A stretch of DNA of 64,000 nucleotides from OCS155 cluster bacterium AG-333-G23. Its GTDB lineage: Bacteria; Actinomycetota; Acidimicrobiia; Actinomarinales; Actinomarinaceae. The translations under genes and the position numbers were made by a program. This document shows, piece by piece, positions 46,273 to 55,165 of this stretch (within the stretch, counting starts at the first letter, position 1; every line of letters starts with the position of its first letter). The notes beneath the pieces were generated by a model. The model did not search any database. It was not told the origin of the DNA and worked only from the letters and a program-made list of their open reading frames with translations. The DNA lies in assembly GCA_003282445.1 (NCBI GenBank), contig QBZE01000001.1, positions 124,001 to 188,000 on the forward strand. Direction: 5' to 3'.

Positions 46273-47160
46273 CTATCCTTTACCAAAAAACCTTATTTCT
46301 TGTATGGCGCACTCATCAAAAGAATTTTGGCCATTTATTTCTTCTCCTGGATAAGCGCTTAAAAAATCAATTCTCAAAAAAGTAGTAGTAGTATTTACGT
46401 CAACCCATTGTTCAAAGTTATCATTTTCAAGCTCTTTTTGTATCTCTAAATCCGGATCATCACCTGTAATTAATAAATCTCTTACTTTATAGTTTCTTTT
46501 AAATGAGGTACTTTTTTCAGCATTTTGTACAACAATAAATTCTATATATATTTCATTCGAAAAATTAAATTCTAGCCAGCCATCTTTACAATTTAGTGAA
46601 TTATCTTGCCACATTGTATAATCATTGTCGTAAAGATTTTCACATGAAAAATCATTAGAGCTAGCTGATTCATATGTACTAGATGCTGAACATGACAAAG
46701 GTTTTTGTAACTTAAGCATGCTTTGAGTGGTAGTAGATGTTGTAGGTATGGTTGTTTGATCTACTATTTCTATCTCTTCAATTACCTCTTCAGCAATTTC
46801 CGTATTATAAAAGTAACTTGCTCCTGCAATCAAGGGGATGATAAGTGCAAGAAAGAACACAGCTCTTATACCTGGGACCTCTTTTCTATTTGGTAGTTCT
46901 GTTGCACCGTAACTTGATAGAGGCCTAACAAGAGGAAGGCCACATTCTCTACAGCTTTTGACAGATGGAAGATTATTATTTCCACAACTTGAACACTTAA
47001 TTTGAGGTATACGCGTTCTTTTTTCGAACCTACTTTCTTCTAATCTTGGTTCAGTTTTCAAGTCATCTATTTTTAAACCTAGCCACTCTCCACAACTTGA
47101 ACAAAACTCTAATTTTGTATCAACCACTGCCTGACAAGCTTTACAAGTAATATTTTCCAC
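46273..47160 (-). CDS. Zinc-ribbon membrane protein with extracellular NADase-type/discoidin-like domain
   Basis: The 295-residue protein starts with two zinc ribbons (CKACQ...CSSCG, and CSSCG...CRECG, residues about 5-76), a basic linker, one membrane helix (AVFFLALIIPLIAGASYFY), a Thr/Ser-rich stalk and a C-terminal beta domain: NLYDNDYTMWQD, WLEFNFSNEIYIEFIVVQNA and a final ECAIQEIRFFG. That domain resembles the NADase-type glycan-binding/F5-8-type-C fold seen attached to zinc ribbons in actinobacteria. Predicted topology is zinc ribbons inside and beta domain outside. The role is unknown; ligand sensing or cell-surface attachment is inference. Confidence 0.72.
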   Translation of the reverse strand: MENITCKACQAVVDTKLEFCSSCGEWLGLKIDDLKTEPRLEESRFEKRTRIPQIKCSSCGNNNLPSVKSCRECGLPLVRPLSSYGATELPNRKEVPGIRAVFFLALIIPLIAGASYFYNTEIAEEVIEEIEIVDQTTIPTTSTTTQSMLKLQKPLSCSASSTYESASSNDFSCENLYDNDYTMWQDNSLNCKDGWLEFNFSNEIYIEFIVVQNAEKSTSFKRNYKVRDLLITGDDPDLEIQKELENDNFEQWVDVNTTTTFLRIDFLSAYPGEEINGQNSFDECAIQEIRFFGKG

Positions 47161-47252
47161 AATAACCTTTGATAACTAGATTAATAATAAAATAATACAG
47201 TAACATTCGAATAAATAAAATACTCAAATAATAAAAGAATAGGAAAAAATTT

Positions 47253-48293
47253 ATGGCTGAAAATCAACTAATTCCGGGTCAACCATTGAGGAATGGAGTG
47301 GATCTTGTGGCTGATAAAAAAACAGGAGCATTAATAGTTATTGGAACTTCAGCAAAATTAGAAAAAATTTCTTCTGGTGGAATAACTTTAAACAACTGTT
47401 CTTATACTCCTGAAATGTTGTCCGAATTAGCAAAAATGGATGGTGCAATTATTGTTGATGCAAATGTAAACAATATTTTAAAAGCAAATGTTCATTTAAA
47501 TCCATCGGATAATATACCAACATCACAAACAGGTACTAGACACAGAACAGCAGAGCGGGTATCAGTAGAGACGGAACTCAGTGTAATTGCAGTTTCAGAA
47601 GAATCTTCAACAATAAAAGTTTTTAGTGACAATAGTGTTAACGAGCTTGAAGAGTCTTCAATTATATTTGGAAAAGTCAATGAGTCTCTACAGTCAATTG
47701 ATCGAACTAGGAGAAGATTTGATGATGCCGTGTTAGAACTTGGAGAACTAGAAGTTGAAAATACATTAACAAACCAACAAGTTCTTGAAGTTATTCAAAG
47801 AGGTGAATTACTTGGAAGACTTTCTCAACAAGTAAGAAAAGAAGCTACCGATTTAGGAGAAGATTCAGGATTAGTTATGATTCAAATAGACTCCCTTGAG
47901 TCAGGAGTAAGGAACACTTTAGATCTAGTTTTAAAAGATCACTTACCAGCTAAAAGATTTAGAAATATAAACAAAGCTGTTGATGAAATAGCAAATTTAA
48001 CCTATGAAGAATTAAATTCAATTCAACATTTAGGGTCAGTTTTATTTATGGAATCATTAGACGAAGTCTCAACCTCCAAAGGATACAGAATTCTTGCAAG
48101 ACTATCTGGGCTTCCTGATAACCTTCATGATTCATTAATACAGAAATTTAAAACACTTCCAAATTTATTAACCGCATCTACTGATAAATTATTCGAAGTA
48201 GAAGGAATTGGAAGAAGCAGGGCACAACAATTAAGGGAATATTTCGACACACTCCTTAAAAACGTAGGTTTTTCATATATTAATGGGCATTAA
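47253..48293 (+). CDS. disA: Diadenylate cyclase DisA
   Basis: DisA makes the second messenger c-di-AMP and scans DNA for branched structures. The cyclase domain has the catalytic DGA (63-65) and RHR (96-98) motifs. A helical spine follows, and a C-terminal helix-hairpin-helix DNA-binding domain (LFEVEGIGRSRAQQLREYF). The 346-residue length is standard. It sits before carD as in many actinobacteria, though radA is not next to it. It diverges from the zinc-ribbon gene across 92 bases. Confidence 0.95.
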   Translation: MAENQLIPGQPLRNGVDLVADKKTGALIVIGTSAKLEKISSGGITLNNCSYTPEMLSELAKMDGAIIVDANVNNILKANVHLNPSDNIPTSQTGTRHRTAERVSVETELSVIAVSEESSTIKVFSDNSVNELEESSIIFGKVNESLQSIDRTRRRFDDAVLELGELEVENTLTNQQVLEVIQRGELLGRLSQQVRKEATDLGEDSGLVMIQIDSLESGVRNTLDLVLKDHLPAKRFRNINKAVDEIANLTYEELNSIQHLGSVLFMESLDEVSTSKGYRILARLSGLPDNLHDSLIQKFKTLPNLLTASTDKLFEVEGIGRSRAQQLREYFDTLLKNVGFSYINGH

Positions 48294-48325
48294 ATAGATT
48301 TTTAGTTATAGTATTGTTGACATCT

Positions 48326-48880
48326 ATGGCAACGAAATCAAAAAAAGTAATTGATAAATATAAACCAAATCAATTTGTAGTTCATCCTCATCATGGTGCA
48401 GCAAAAGTTATAAGAAAGGTCAATAAAAATGTTGAAATTTTTGTTGAAGGAGAGCCTAAATCAAAAAGAATTCAGTATTTTGAAATAGAAGTTTTATTAG
48501 ATGGTTTAACTGTAATGGTTCCAGTTGAAAATGTTGACGAAGTAATTAGGCCTGTAATTTCAAAGAGTGCTGTTTCTAGAAAAGTCTTTCCTATTTTTAA
48601 GGAGAAACCGGAAGAAGCAGGTACTAATTGGAGTAGGTGGTATAAAGTATTAACTGAAAAAATGACTTCTGGAGATATAATTCAGGTTGCAGAGGTAGTA
48701 AGAGATTTAACACATGCACAAATAAATAAAGGAATTTCTCCGGCTTTGAAACGAATGTTAGCTAAAGCTAGGATGACGTTAGCAAGTGAGATTGCTTGTG
48801 CATTAGAAATAGATGAAGAAGCTGCCGTAGATAAAATATCTCAATATCTTCCAGAAGAAGAACCTGACGACGGATTATAA
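48326..48880 (+). CDS. carD: CarD-family transcriptional regulator
   Basis: CarD binds RNA polymerase beta and stabilises open promoter complexes, affecting rRNA transcription in mycobacteria. The protein has the N-terminal RNAP-interaction domain (FVVHPHHGAAKVIRKV, YFEIEVLLDGLTVMVPVENVDEV) and a helical DNA-interacting half (WSRWYKVLTEKMTSGDIIQVAEVVRDL). The ATG at 48326 gives 184 residues; TTG codons at 48314 and 48317 are less likely. No Shine-Dalgarno is visible. A TATAGT at 48307-48312 could be a -10 box giving a very short leader. It is slightly longer than the mycobacterial protein. Confidence 0.93.
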   Translation: MATKSKKVIDKYKPNQFVVHPHHGAAKVIRKVNKNVEIFVEGEPKSKRIQYFEIEVLLDGLTVMVPVENVDEVIRPVISKSAVSRKVFPIFKEKPEEAGTNWSRWYKVLTEKMTSGDIIQVAEVVRDLTHAQINKGISPALKRMLAKARMTLASEIACALEIDEEAAVDKISQYLPEEEPDDGL

Positions 48881-48913
48881 TTTATTAAATAGCTTCATTA
48901 AAAAAGGTAATAC

Positions 48914-49384
48914 ATGTTAATTGGCAACGGTTGGGATTTACATAAACACTCGGCATTGAAGCCCATGTATCTTGCAGGTTTAGAATTTGACGAGGAAGGA
49001 TTTGAAGGATATTCAGATGGGGATATTATATTGCATGCATTGTGTGATGCCCTTCTAGGCTCGGTAGGCAAAAAAGACTTAGGTCATTATTTTCCATCCA
49101 AACAACCTACAGAAAAAGGCATAAGAAGTACAGTAATGCTAGAAAAGGTGCTCGAAATTATTGATTATGATAAATTAAAAGTAAGAAATGTTGACATTAC
49201 AGTTATTTCACAGCGTATTTCTATCAGTGAAAAAAGAGAAAACTTGGAGGAGAGTATCTCAAAACTATTGAATATTGAGGATAGTCAAGTAAATATTAAA
49301 GGTAAAACAGCTGATTTTCTTGGTCTTATAGGAGACAAGAAAGCATCCGCATCTCTTGTTACAATACTTTTAGAAAATGCTTAA
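48914..49384 (+). CDS. ispF: 2-C-methyl-D-erythritol 2,4-cyclodiphosphate synthase
   Basis: IspF forms the cyclodiphosphate in the non-mevalonate isoprenoid pathway. The metal-binding WDLHKH near the N-terminus and the conserved GYSDGDIILHALCDALLGSVGKKDLGHYFP are present. Length 156 is normal. In actinobacteria ispD usually lies between carD and ispF; here only 33 bases separate them, so ispD is missing from its usual place. The gene overlaps cysS by eight bases. AAAAAGG lies upstream of the ATG. Confidence 0.94.
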   Translation: MLIGNGWDLHKHSALKPMYLAGLEFDEEGFEGYSDGDIILHALCDALLGSVGKKDLGHYFPSKQPTEKGIRSTVMLEKVLEIIDYDKLKVRNVDITVISQRISISEKRENLEESISKLLNIEDSQVNIKGKTADFLGLIGDKKASASLVTILLENA

Positions 49385-50774
49385 GTTACATAATTCATAT
49401 AGCAATTCAATAGAAAAAATTGATTTAAATAAAAGAGAAGTAAAAATTTACTTATGTGGACCAACTGTCCAGTCCTCACCCCATTTAGGGCATGGAAGAT
49501 CAGCAGTTGTTTTTGATTTTCTTGTCAGGTATCTAAAGTATTTAAAATACAACGTCATATTTGTTAGAAATATTACTGATATAGATGATAAGATAATCGA
49601 AAAGTCTTTTGAAGAGGGTATCTCTTATAAAGAGCTTGCAATTAGAGTTTCAAAAGAATTTGATTATGCTTACCAAAAGCTAAATTGTATTAAGCCACAT
49701 AAAGAACCTAGAGCAACTGAATTTATTAAAGAGATTATTAGTTATATTGAAACATTAATAAAAAATGAATACGCATATATAACTAAATCTGGTGTCTACT
49801 ATGATATTTCAAAATTTGATGAATATTTATTGTTGTCTGGAAGAACGAAGAATGAGGTAATTTCAGGAACAAGAGTTGAATTAGAAGAAGACAAAAATGC
49901 ACCAGAAGACTTTGCTCTCTGGAAGTTCTCAAAAGAAAATGAACCATATTGGGAGTCTCCTTGGGGAAACGGCAGGCCTGGTTGGCATATTGAATGCTCT
50001 TCAATGATTGAAGCAATTCTTGGTAGAACTATAGATTTTCATTGCGGTGGAAATGATTTAATTTTTCCACATCATGAAAATGAAATTGCACAATCAAAAG
50101 GAGCGTACCCAAAAGAACAATTTGTAAAATATTGGCTTCATAATGGAATGTTAAATTTATCTGGCAAAAAAATGTCCAAATCTGATGGAAATATTAAATT
50201 ATTAAACGAATATATAGATGAATTCAGTGGTCCAGTTCTAAGGTTTTTCTTTTTAAAATCTCAATATAGAAGCCCTCAAGAATTCAATGTCAATTTGTTA
50301 AAAGAATCTGAATCAACATTAAACAATTTGATTGACTTTACATATGGAGTTGATTCAGAACTAAAGAGTAAAGAGGTCTTAGACATTTTTGAAGATTCTA
50401 TGAATGAAGATTTAAATACTCCAAAAATGTTAGGAAGCTTATTTAAGTTAATAAATGAATCGGATACATTAAATGAGCAGAAGTTATCGGAATTAAAATC
50501 AAGCATTAAATTTGTTTTTAATCTTCTTGGCTTTGACTTAATAAAAGTAGATAATAATCAAAAAACAGATGAGGAATTAACAAAATTCTTTAAAAAATAT
50601 GAAATTAAATTTGAAAATGTTAACCAAGCAGTTTCTGAATTTATCAACAAAAGAGAAGACCTAAGGAAGCAAAAAGATTTTGAATCAGCAGATAAAATGA
50701 GGGAAAGTATCTTAGGAATTGGAATAAGTCTTGAAGATGGAACAGATAGTGGATGGTCTTGGAAAAATAGTTGA
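49377..50774 (+). CDS. cysS: Cysteinyl-tRNA synthetase
   Basis: A class I synthetase of 465 residues. The HIGH-type motif is SPHLGHGRSAVVFDFL, the KMSKS is present as GKKMSKSDGN, and the zinc ligands are in YLCGPTV, WHIECSSM and FPHHENE, which enforce cysteine recognition. It starts inside ispF and its last 38 bases overlap rlmB. The ispF-cysS-rlmB order is the standard actinobacterial arrangement. Confidence 0.96.
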   Translation: MLKLHNSYSNSIEKIDLNKREVKIYLCGPTVQSSPHLGHGRSAVVFDFLVRYLKYLKYNVIFVRNITDIDDKIIEKSFEEGISYKELAIRVSKEFDYAYQKLNCIKPHKEPRATEFIKEIISYIETLIKNEYAYITKSGVYYDISKFDEYLLLSGRTKNEVISGTRVELEEDKNAPEDFALWKFSKENEPYWESPWGNGRPGWHIECSSMIEAILGRTIDFHCGGNDLIFPHHENEIAQSKGAYPKEQFVKYWLHNGMLNLSGKKMSKSDGNIKLLNEYIDEFSGPVLRFFFLKSQYRSPQEFNVNLLKESESTLNNLIDFTYGVDSELKSKEVLDIFEDSMNEDLNTPKMLGSLFKLINESDTLNEQKLSELKSSIKFVFNLLGFDLIKVDNNQKTDEELTKFFKKYEIKFENVNQAVSEFINKREDLRKQKDFESADKMRESILGIGISLEDGTDSGWSWKNS

Positions 50775-51465
50775 GGGAATTAATTCCGTAGACGCTGCAA
50801 TAGACTCAAACCGAGTAAATGAAATAATTTATATAAAAATAAATAGCAAATCAAGCAAATTAACATCTCTAATTCACAAAGCAGAAAATAAAAATATAAA
50901 AATAAGAGAAGTAAAGAATAAAAAAGATTGGGAATTTAGCAATAGACATTCTGTAGTAGCTTTTTGTAATCCGATACTTACTTATAAAGAATCAGATATA
51001 AGTATATTTAAAGATTCAAATTTTATTGTATGTGATCATATTCAAGATACAAATAATTTAGGAGCTGTTGTAAGAAGTGCTGCTGCATTTGGATTCAATG
51101 TTTTAGCCTTACCAGTTAAAAGATCAGTAAAGTTATCAAATAGAATATTTTCAATTTCTTCAGGAGGTTTAGAGCACGTAAATATTTTAATGTATAATTC
51201 AATTTTCTCACTAATAAAGAAACTCAAAAATCTCGACATATGGACTGTAGGTTTAGACATGGAAGGAGATATAGAAATAGATGAAATCAACTTTAATCAC
51301 CAAAATATTGCAATTTTTTTAGGATCAGAAGAAAAAGGAATCAGCAAGGAAGTAAAGAATAAATTAGATGTAATTTCAAATATTCAAATGTTAAATAATA
51401 CTGAATCATTAAATGTTTCTATTGCTGGAGCTATAGCAATGCATCAGATATTTATTAAAAAATAA
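50737..51465 (+). CDS. rlmB: 23S rRNA 2'-O-ribose methyltransferase, RlmB/TrmH (SpoU) family
   Basis: A SPOUT methyltransferase that modifies a guanosine ribose in 23S rRNA. SpoU motifs are NNLGAVVRSAAAFGF (motif 1), FLGSEEKGIS (motif 2) and LNNTESLNVSIAGAIAMHQ (motif 3), preceded by a short substrate-binding domain starting IVEGINSVDAAI. The ATG at 50737 is chosen; a TTG six bases upstream and a GTG at 50749 are alternatives. The N-terminus lies within cysS, so translation is likely coupled. RlmB as opposed to another SpoU member is inferred from synteny. Confidence 0.87.
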   Translation: MEQIVDGLGKIVEGINSVDAAIDSNRVNEIIYIKINSKSSKLTSLIHKAENKNIKIREVKNKKDWEFSNRHSVVAFCNPILTYKESDISIFKDSNFIVCDHIQDTNNLGAVVRSAAAFGFNVLALPVKRSVKLSNRIFSISSGGLEHVNILMYNSIFSLIKKLKNLDIWTVGLDMEGDIEIDEINFNHQNIAIFLGSEEKGISKEVKNKLDVISNIQMLNNTESLNVSIAGAIAMHQIFIKK

Positions 51466-51466
51466 A

Positions 51467-51494
51467 TTAACTGAAATTTTTTGTTTGCTATTAT
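51467..51494 (+). promoter_or_regulatory. Probable promoter of tRNA-Thr and downstream genes
   Basis: TTAACT (51467-51472) and TATTAT (51489-51494) with a 16-base spacer would start transcription three to five bases before the mature tRNA. It matches the consensus at four and five of six positions. The A/T-rich context makes chance matches possible. Confidence 0.4.
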
Positions 51495-51504
51495 TTTACT
51501 ATTC

Positions 51505-51577
51505 GCCGGAGTAGCTCAGTGGCCAGAGCAGCCGACTTGTAATCGGCAGGTCAGGGGTTCGACTCCCCTCTCCGGCT
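51505..51577 (+). tRNA. tRNA-Thr (anticodon TGT)
   Basis: The 73-base cloverleaf is complete: acceptor GCCGGAG/CTCCGGC, D-arm GCTC/GAGC, anticodon stem GCCGA/TCGGC with loop CTTGTAA (anticodon TGT at 51538-51540), and T-arm AGGGG/CCCCT with TTCGACT. The discriminator base is T. The CCA end is not encoded. It occupies the conserved position after rlmB seen in many actinobacteria. A membrane-protein gene starts four bases after the 3' end. Confidence 0.97.
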
Positions 51578-51581
51578 CTAA

Positions 51582-52427
51582 GTGAAAAATTATCAAAATA
51601 CTGTAAAATTTACATTTGGGTTACTAGTAATTATCCAAGTTTCTTTAATATTTTTTGGATATTTAAGGCCTTCAATTATATATGACTACTTAGATTTTTG
51701 GCCGCTAACGATAATTCCATTTTTTATTTTATTAATATTTCGAAAAACGAATATAAAAGAACAAGTGAGTTTTTATGTTTTTATATTTTTAACTCTTGTT
51801 TTTTTATTTTTTTTAGCCGGACATTTTTTAAAGGCACAGTTCCTAAGTACATATTCATTTGATTCAAGTTTTCAAAATCTCAATTTAGATTCTAGTGTTG
51901 AGCACCAGGTCTTTATTGATGAAGACAACACAATTGATTTAAATTATTTTATTGGGAGTGGTTATAAGATTGATATTATCGATGAACCTGGAAGATCAGG
52001 ATTTCCAGAAGCAATAGAAACTATTGTAGGAAGCCCTAGAGCCATTATTTTTAGAGAAGTTGATACTAGTTCCCTGCTTAAGGTTAAAGGCTGGGAAATT
52101 GAATTAGGATCACAAGATTTATGGAAACTAGATATTTTTTCAATTGATTCGACCATACATTTAGACAATCTTAACCTTTTACCATCATCTTTATCTGGCA
52201 CAGGTGAAATATATTTAGGCCCTAATCTTAATTTGAAAGAATTAGTTTTGAATGGCAAATATGAAATTACTGTATCAAAACAATTGCCAATTGTCGTTAG
52301 AGGAAATGCTACAGTGCCCCCTTCATGGCTTAATGCAACTGTAGGATACCTTAATCAAATTGATGAAACTTATAAATTAGAGATTGAAATAATCGATGGT
52401 TCCGAAGTAATATTTAATGATGGGTGA
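51582..52427 (+). CDS. Uncharacterised membrane protein with extracytoplasmic beta-rich domain
   Basis: The 281 residues begin with three hydrophobic helices (about 8-27, 38-54 and 62-85), followed by about 190 residues of alternating hydrophobic strands (YKIDIID, AIIFREVD, WKLDIFSIDSTIHLDNLNLL, GEIYLGPNLNLKELVLNGKYEITV) that suggest a beta-solenoid. Overall it is reminiscent of LiaF/toast-rack membrane proteins, but I do not recognise a family with confidence. GTG at 51582 is the only start keeping the first helix: no later ATG, GTG or TTG lies in that region. The start is four bases after the tRNA and the stop eight bases before livH. Confidence 0.7.
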   Translation: MKNYQNTVKFTFGLLVIIQVSLIFFGYLRPSIIYDYLDFWPLTIIPFFILLIFRKTNIKEQVSFYVFIFLTLVFLFFLAGHFLKAQFLSTYSFDSSFQNLNLDSSVEHQVFIDEDNTIDLNYFIGSGYKIDIIDEPGRSGFPEAIETIVGSPRAIIFREVDTSSLLKVKGWEIELGSQDLWKLDIFSIDSTIHLDNLNLLPSSLSGTGEIYLGPNLNLKELVLNGKYEITVSKQLPIVVRGNATVPPSWLNATVGYLNQIDETYKLEIEIIDGSEVIFNDG

Positions 52428-52435
52428 AATAAAAT

Positions 52436-53353
52436 ATGATTGACCAATTAGGCAATGGCTTGCTATTAGGAATAATAATTTCAGTAGCTTCAGTAGCATT
52501 ATCACTACTTTATGGTGTTACTAGGATTGTAAATTTTGCTCACGGAGAAATTATTGCATTAGGCGCTATTGTTACTTTGTTTTTTTCAGGTCCAATAGAT
52601 TCAAGAGTGCTCTTCCTCGAAAGGTTTTCACCTCTAGGTATGAGCTTTGTAACTTCAGCAATAATAGGCATAATATTTTGTGGAGTATTTGGCGGATTGT
52701 TAGAATTACTACTCTTTAGGCCACTAAGGAAAGCAGAAGTTGGAAACATAGCAGTTTTAGTAGTAACTATCGGATTGTCAATATTTATTCGTCACCTCTA
52801 CCTTTTATTTGCTACCGGGAGAGTTCAAAATTTTCCACTAGACCTTGAAAGAAGGCAGACTTACTTGTTTTTTGAAATGACTCCAAGAAATTTTAAGGTA
52901 TTGATTGCTGGCTTGATTGTAATGATAGTAATTGGTCTATTCTTAACGTTTACCCGAATGGGAAAAGCAATGAGGGCTGTCAGAGATTCTGGAGAATTAG
53001 CAAGCGTTTCAGGAATTAATTCCGACAGTATAATTTTATTTACTTGGATTTCTTCAAGCATGCTTGCAGGATTAGCCGGAATTTTCCAAGCGATCATAAA
53101 TGATGTTAGATACAACATGGGATTTCTAATTCTACTCCTTATTTTTGCAGGGACAGTATTGGGAGGAATAGGAACTTCTTTTGGTGCAATGGTTGGAGGG
53201 TTGCTGATAGGAATTTTTGTTCAAGTTTCAGTTGCCTTACCATTTATGGAAGGCCATACAGAAGCTAAAAATGCCGTAGCTCTTGCCATAATGATTCTTA
53301 TTTTGCTATTTAGACCCCAAGGCATTTTTGGACAAAAAGAAAGAATTTCATGA
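52436..53353 (+). CDS. livH: Branched-chain amino acid-type ABC transporter permease LivH
   Basis: A 305-residue LivH-type permease with about eight hydrophobic segments. NGLLLGIIISVASVALSLLYGVTRIVNFAHGEIIALGA is the standard LivH N-terminus, and MRAVRDSGELASVSGINSDSIILFTWISSSMLAGLAG is the loop that contacts the ATPases. It pairs with LivM, overlapping by ATGA. LivHMGF systems import leucine, isoleucine and valine but also amides, urea or other amino acids. Confidence 0.92.
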   Translation: MIDQLGNGLLLGIIISVASVALSLLYGVTRIVNFAHGEIIALGAIVTLFFSGPIDSRVLFLERFSPLGMSFVTSAIIGIIFCGVFGGLLELLLFRPLRKAEVGNIAVLVVTIGLSIFIRHLYLLFATGRVQNFPLDLERRQTYLFFEMTPRNFKVLIAGLIVMIVIGLFLTFTRMGKAMRAVRDSGELASVSGINSDSIILFTWISSSMLAGLAGIFQAIINDVRYNMGFLILLLIFAGTVLGGIGTSFGAMVGGLLIGIFVQVSVALPFMEGHTEAKNAVALAIMILILLFRPQGIFGQKERIS

Positions 53354-54405
53354 AATTATCTGCAAAATGGGTAGTAACTATATTGCTTACGATTTTTTCT
53401 ATCTATTTAGTATTTGTTCTAAACGAGGAAGGCCCATTGAGAATACTTTTTAATCTGTTAACTTTTGCTGGAATATATGGATTAGCAGCAATTGGATTAA
53501 ATGTTCACTTTGGTTTAACAGGTTTATTAAATTTTGGACATGCTTCTTTTATGGGTGTAGGAGCATACGTTACATTATTACTAATACCTCATGCTGCAGG
53601 TAGAGAAGGGGAAATAACTGAATCAGGCCTTCCGTTTCTCCTTGCTTTATTCATTGGAATAATTTCAGCTTCTTTATTTGGTTTATTGCTTGGATTGCCA
53701 GCTATAAGGCTTAGAGGAGATTATTTAGCTATAGTTACAATTGCTGCTGCAGAAATTTTTCGTCTTCTAGTAAGAGATCTTGAATCAATAACAGGTGGAG
53801 TATATGGAATAATTAATTTTTCAGATTCACTCCAGCAATATAGACCAATTTATTTTGAAAATTTTGTTTCAAGATATGAACTAAACCCATCGCAGGTTTG
53901 GGTAGGACTATTATCTTGGATTTCTATTTTATTTGTTTTAGTTATTTTAAAGAGGCTTACCAATTCTCCATGGGGAAGAGCACTAAGAGCAGTTAGAGAA
54001 GATGAGGATGCTGTGCGAGCTTTAGGCAAGAATGCTGTTTGGCTTAAATTACAAAGTTTTATGCTAGGTGCTGGAATTGCAGGATTGGCAGGTGTGTTTT
54101 TAGCTTTTAATTATGGTTCTCTTCAAACTACTACCTTTGTGCCCTTATTAACTTTTTATGTTTGGGCAATAATGATTCTTGGAGGAGTTGGTAGTTTAAG
54201 TGGGCCAATTTTTGGATCAATTATATTTTGGGTAATAATATCAGAAACAGACAAGTTGGCTGCTTTGATATTTGAAAATGCAAATGGTCAACAATTGGCT
54301 GGAGTAAGGTTTGTTTTAGTTGGTTTGTTGATAATGGTTCTTATGATTTTTAGACCAAGTGGCTTACTAGGAAAGAAAGAAGAGTTGCTTTTAAATGTCA
54401 AATAA
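53350..54405 (+). CDS. livM: Branched-chain amino acid-type ABC transporter permease LivM
   Basis: The 351-residue partner permease. Recognisable LivM segments are IYGLAAIGLNVHFGLTGLLNFGHASFMGVGAYV, LPAIRLRGDYLAIVTIAAAEIFRLL and the ATPase-contact loop WGRALRAVREDEDAVRALGKNAVWLKL. It overlaps livH by four bases and livG by eleven, so all subunits are made in fixed ratio from one message. Confidence 0.92.
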   Translation: MKLSAKWVVTILLTIFSIYLVFVLNEEGPLRILFNLLTFAGIYGLAAIGLNVHFGLTGLLNFGHASFMGVGAYVTLLLIPHAAGREGEITESGLPFLLALFIGIISASLFGLLLGLPAIRLRGDYLAIVTIAAAEIFRLLVRDLESITGGVYGIINFSDSLQQYRPIYFENFVSRYELNPSQVWVGLLSWISILFVLVILKRLTNSPWGRALRAVREDEDAVRALGKNAVWLKLQSFMLGAGIAGLAGVFLAFNYGSLQTTTFVPLLTFYVWAIMILGGVGSLSGPIFGSIIFWVIISETDKLAALIFENANGQQLAGVRFVLVGLLIMVLMIFRPSGLLGKKEELLLNVK

Positions 54406-55165
54406 TTTAATAAGAGTTGCTAATTTAAAAAAAAGCTTTGGAGGAGTAAAGGCCGTAGACATAGATGATTTAAGTTTTGAAAGTAAAGAATTAACTTCAA
54501 TAATTGGACCCAATGGAGCAGGTAAAACTACACTCTTTGATTTAATTTCTGGATTTCAAGAAGAAGATAATGGAGAAATATTTTACAAAGATAAAAACAT
54601 AACAAAAAGTCAGCCTTATAGAATTGCAAGACTTGGCATGGTTAGAACTTTTCAATTGACAAAAGTATTTGACAGAATGACAGTTTTAGAAAATTTAATG
54701 TTTGCTGGTTCCAATGTTTCAAATGATTCTTTATTTCAGTCATTTATGCAGCTATCAAAACAAAAAAAATATGAAAATTCTCTTAAAGAAGAAGCAATGA
54801 AAATTATGAAAGATTTAAATATTGAACAAATGTCAGACTCATATGCAAGAGAACTTTCTGGTGGTCAAAAAAAATTGTTAGAACTAGGAAGGTCCATTAT
54901 TAAAAAACCAGAAGTTCTTTTATTAGATGAACCGCTAGCTGGAGTTAATCCAAAATTAGCCGAAGATTTACTAGAGATAATTCAAAGTTTATCGAATCAA
55001 GGAATTACTATTTTGATGGTTGAGCACAACATTGAAGCAGTAATGAAAATATCTGAAAGAGTTGTTGTTTTAGCGGAGGGAGCTTTAATAGCTGATGGCC
55101 CACCTCAAGAAGTCAGAGAAAATCAAAAAGTAATAGAAGCCTATTTAGGTACTGGCGATGAATAA
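54395..55165 (+). CDS. livG: Branched-chain amino acid-type ABC transporter ATPase LivG
   Basis: A 256-residue ABC ATPase with Walker A GPNGAGKTT, signature LSGGQKKLLELGR, Walker B VLLLDEPLAGVNP, and the LivG-specific RIARLGMVRTFQLTKVF and C-terminal extension ending GPPQEVRENQKVIEAYLG. It overlaps livM and, by eight bases, livF. It energises uptake through LivHM. Confidence 0.93.
   Translation: MSNNLIRVANLKKSFGGVKAVDIDDLSFESKELTSIIGPNGAGKTTLFDLISGFQEEDNGEIFYKDKNITKSQPYRIARLGMVRTFQLTKVFDRMTVLENLMFAGSNVSNDSLFQSFMQLSKQKKYENSLKEEAMKIMKDLNIEQMSDSYARELSGGQKKLLELGRSIIKKPEVLLLDEPLAGVNPKLAEDLLEIIQSLSNQGITILMVEHNIEAVMKISERVVVLAEGALIADGPPQEVRENQKVIEAYLGTGDE

Noticed and set aside
48314-48325. carD start at TTG 48314 or 48317
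   Set aside because: An ATG follows at 48326 and the extra residues (LTS) add nothing conserved. The TTGACA here also resembles a -35 box, but its matching -10 would fall inside carD.
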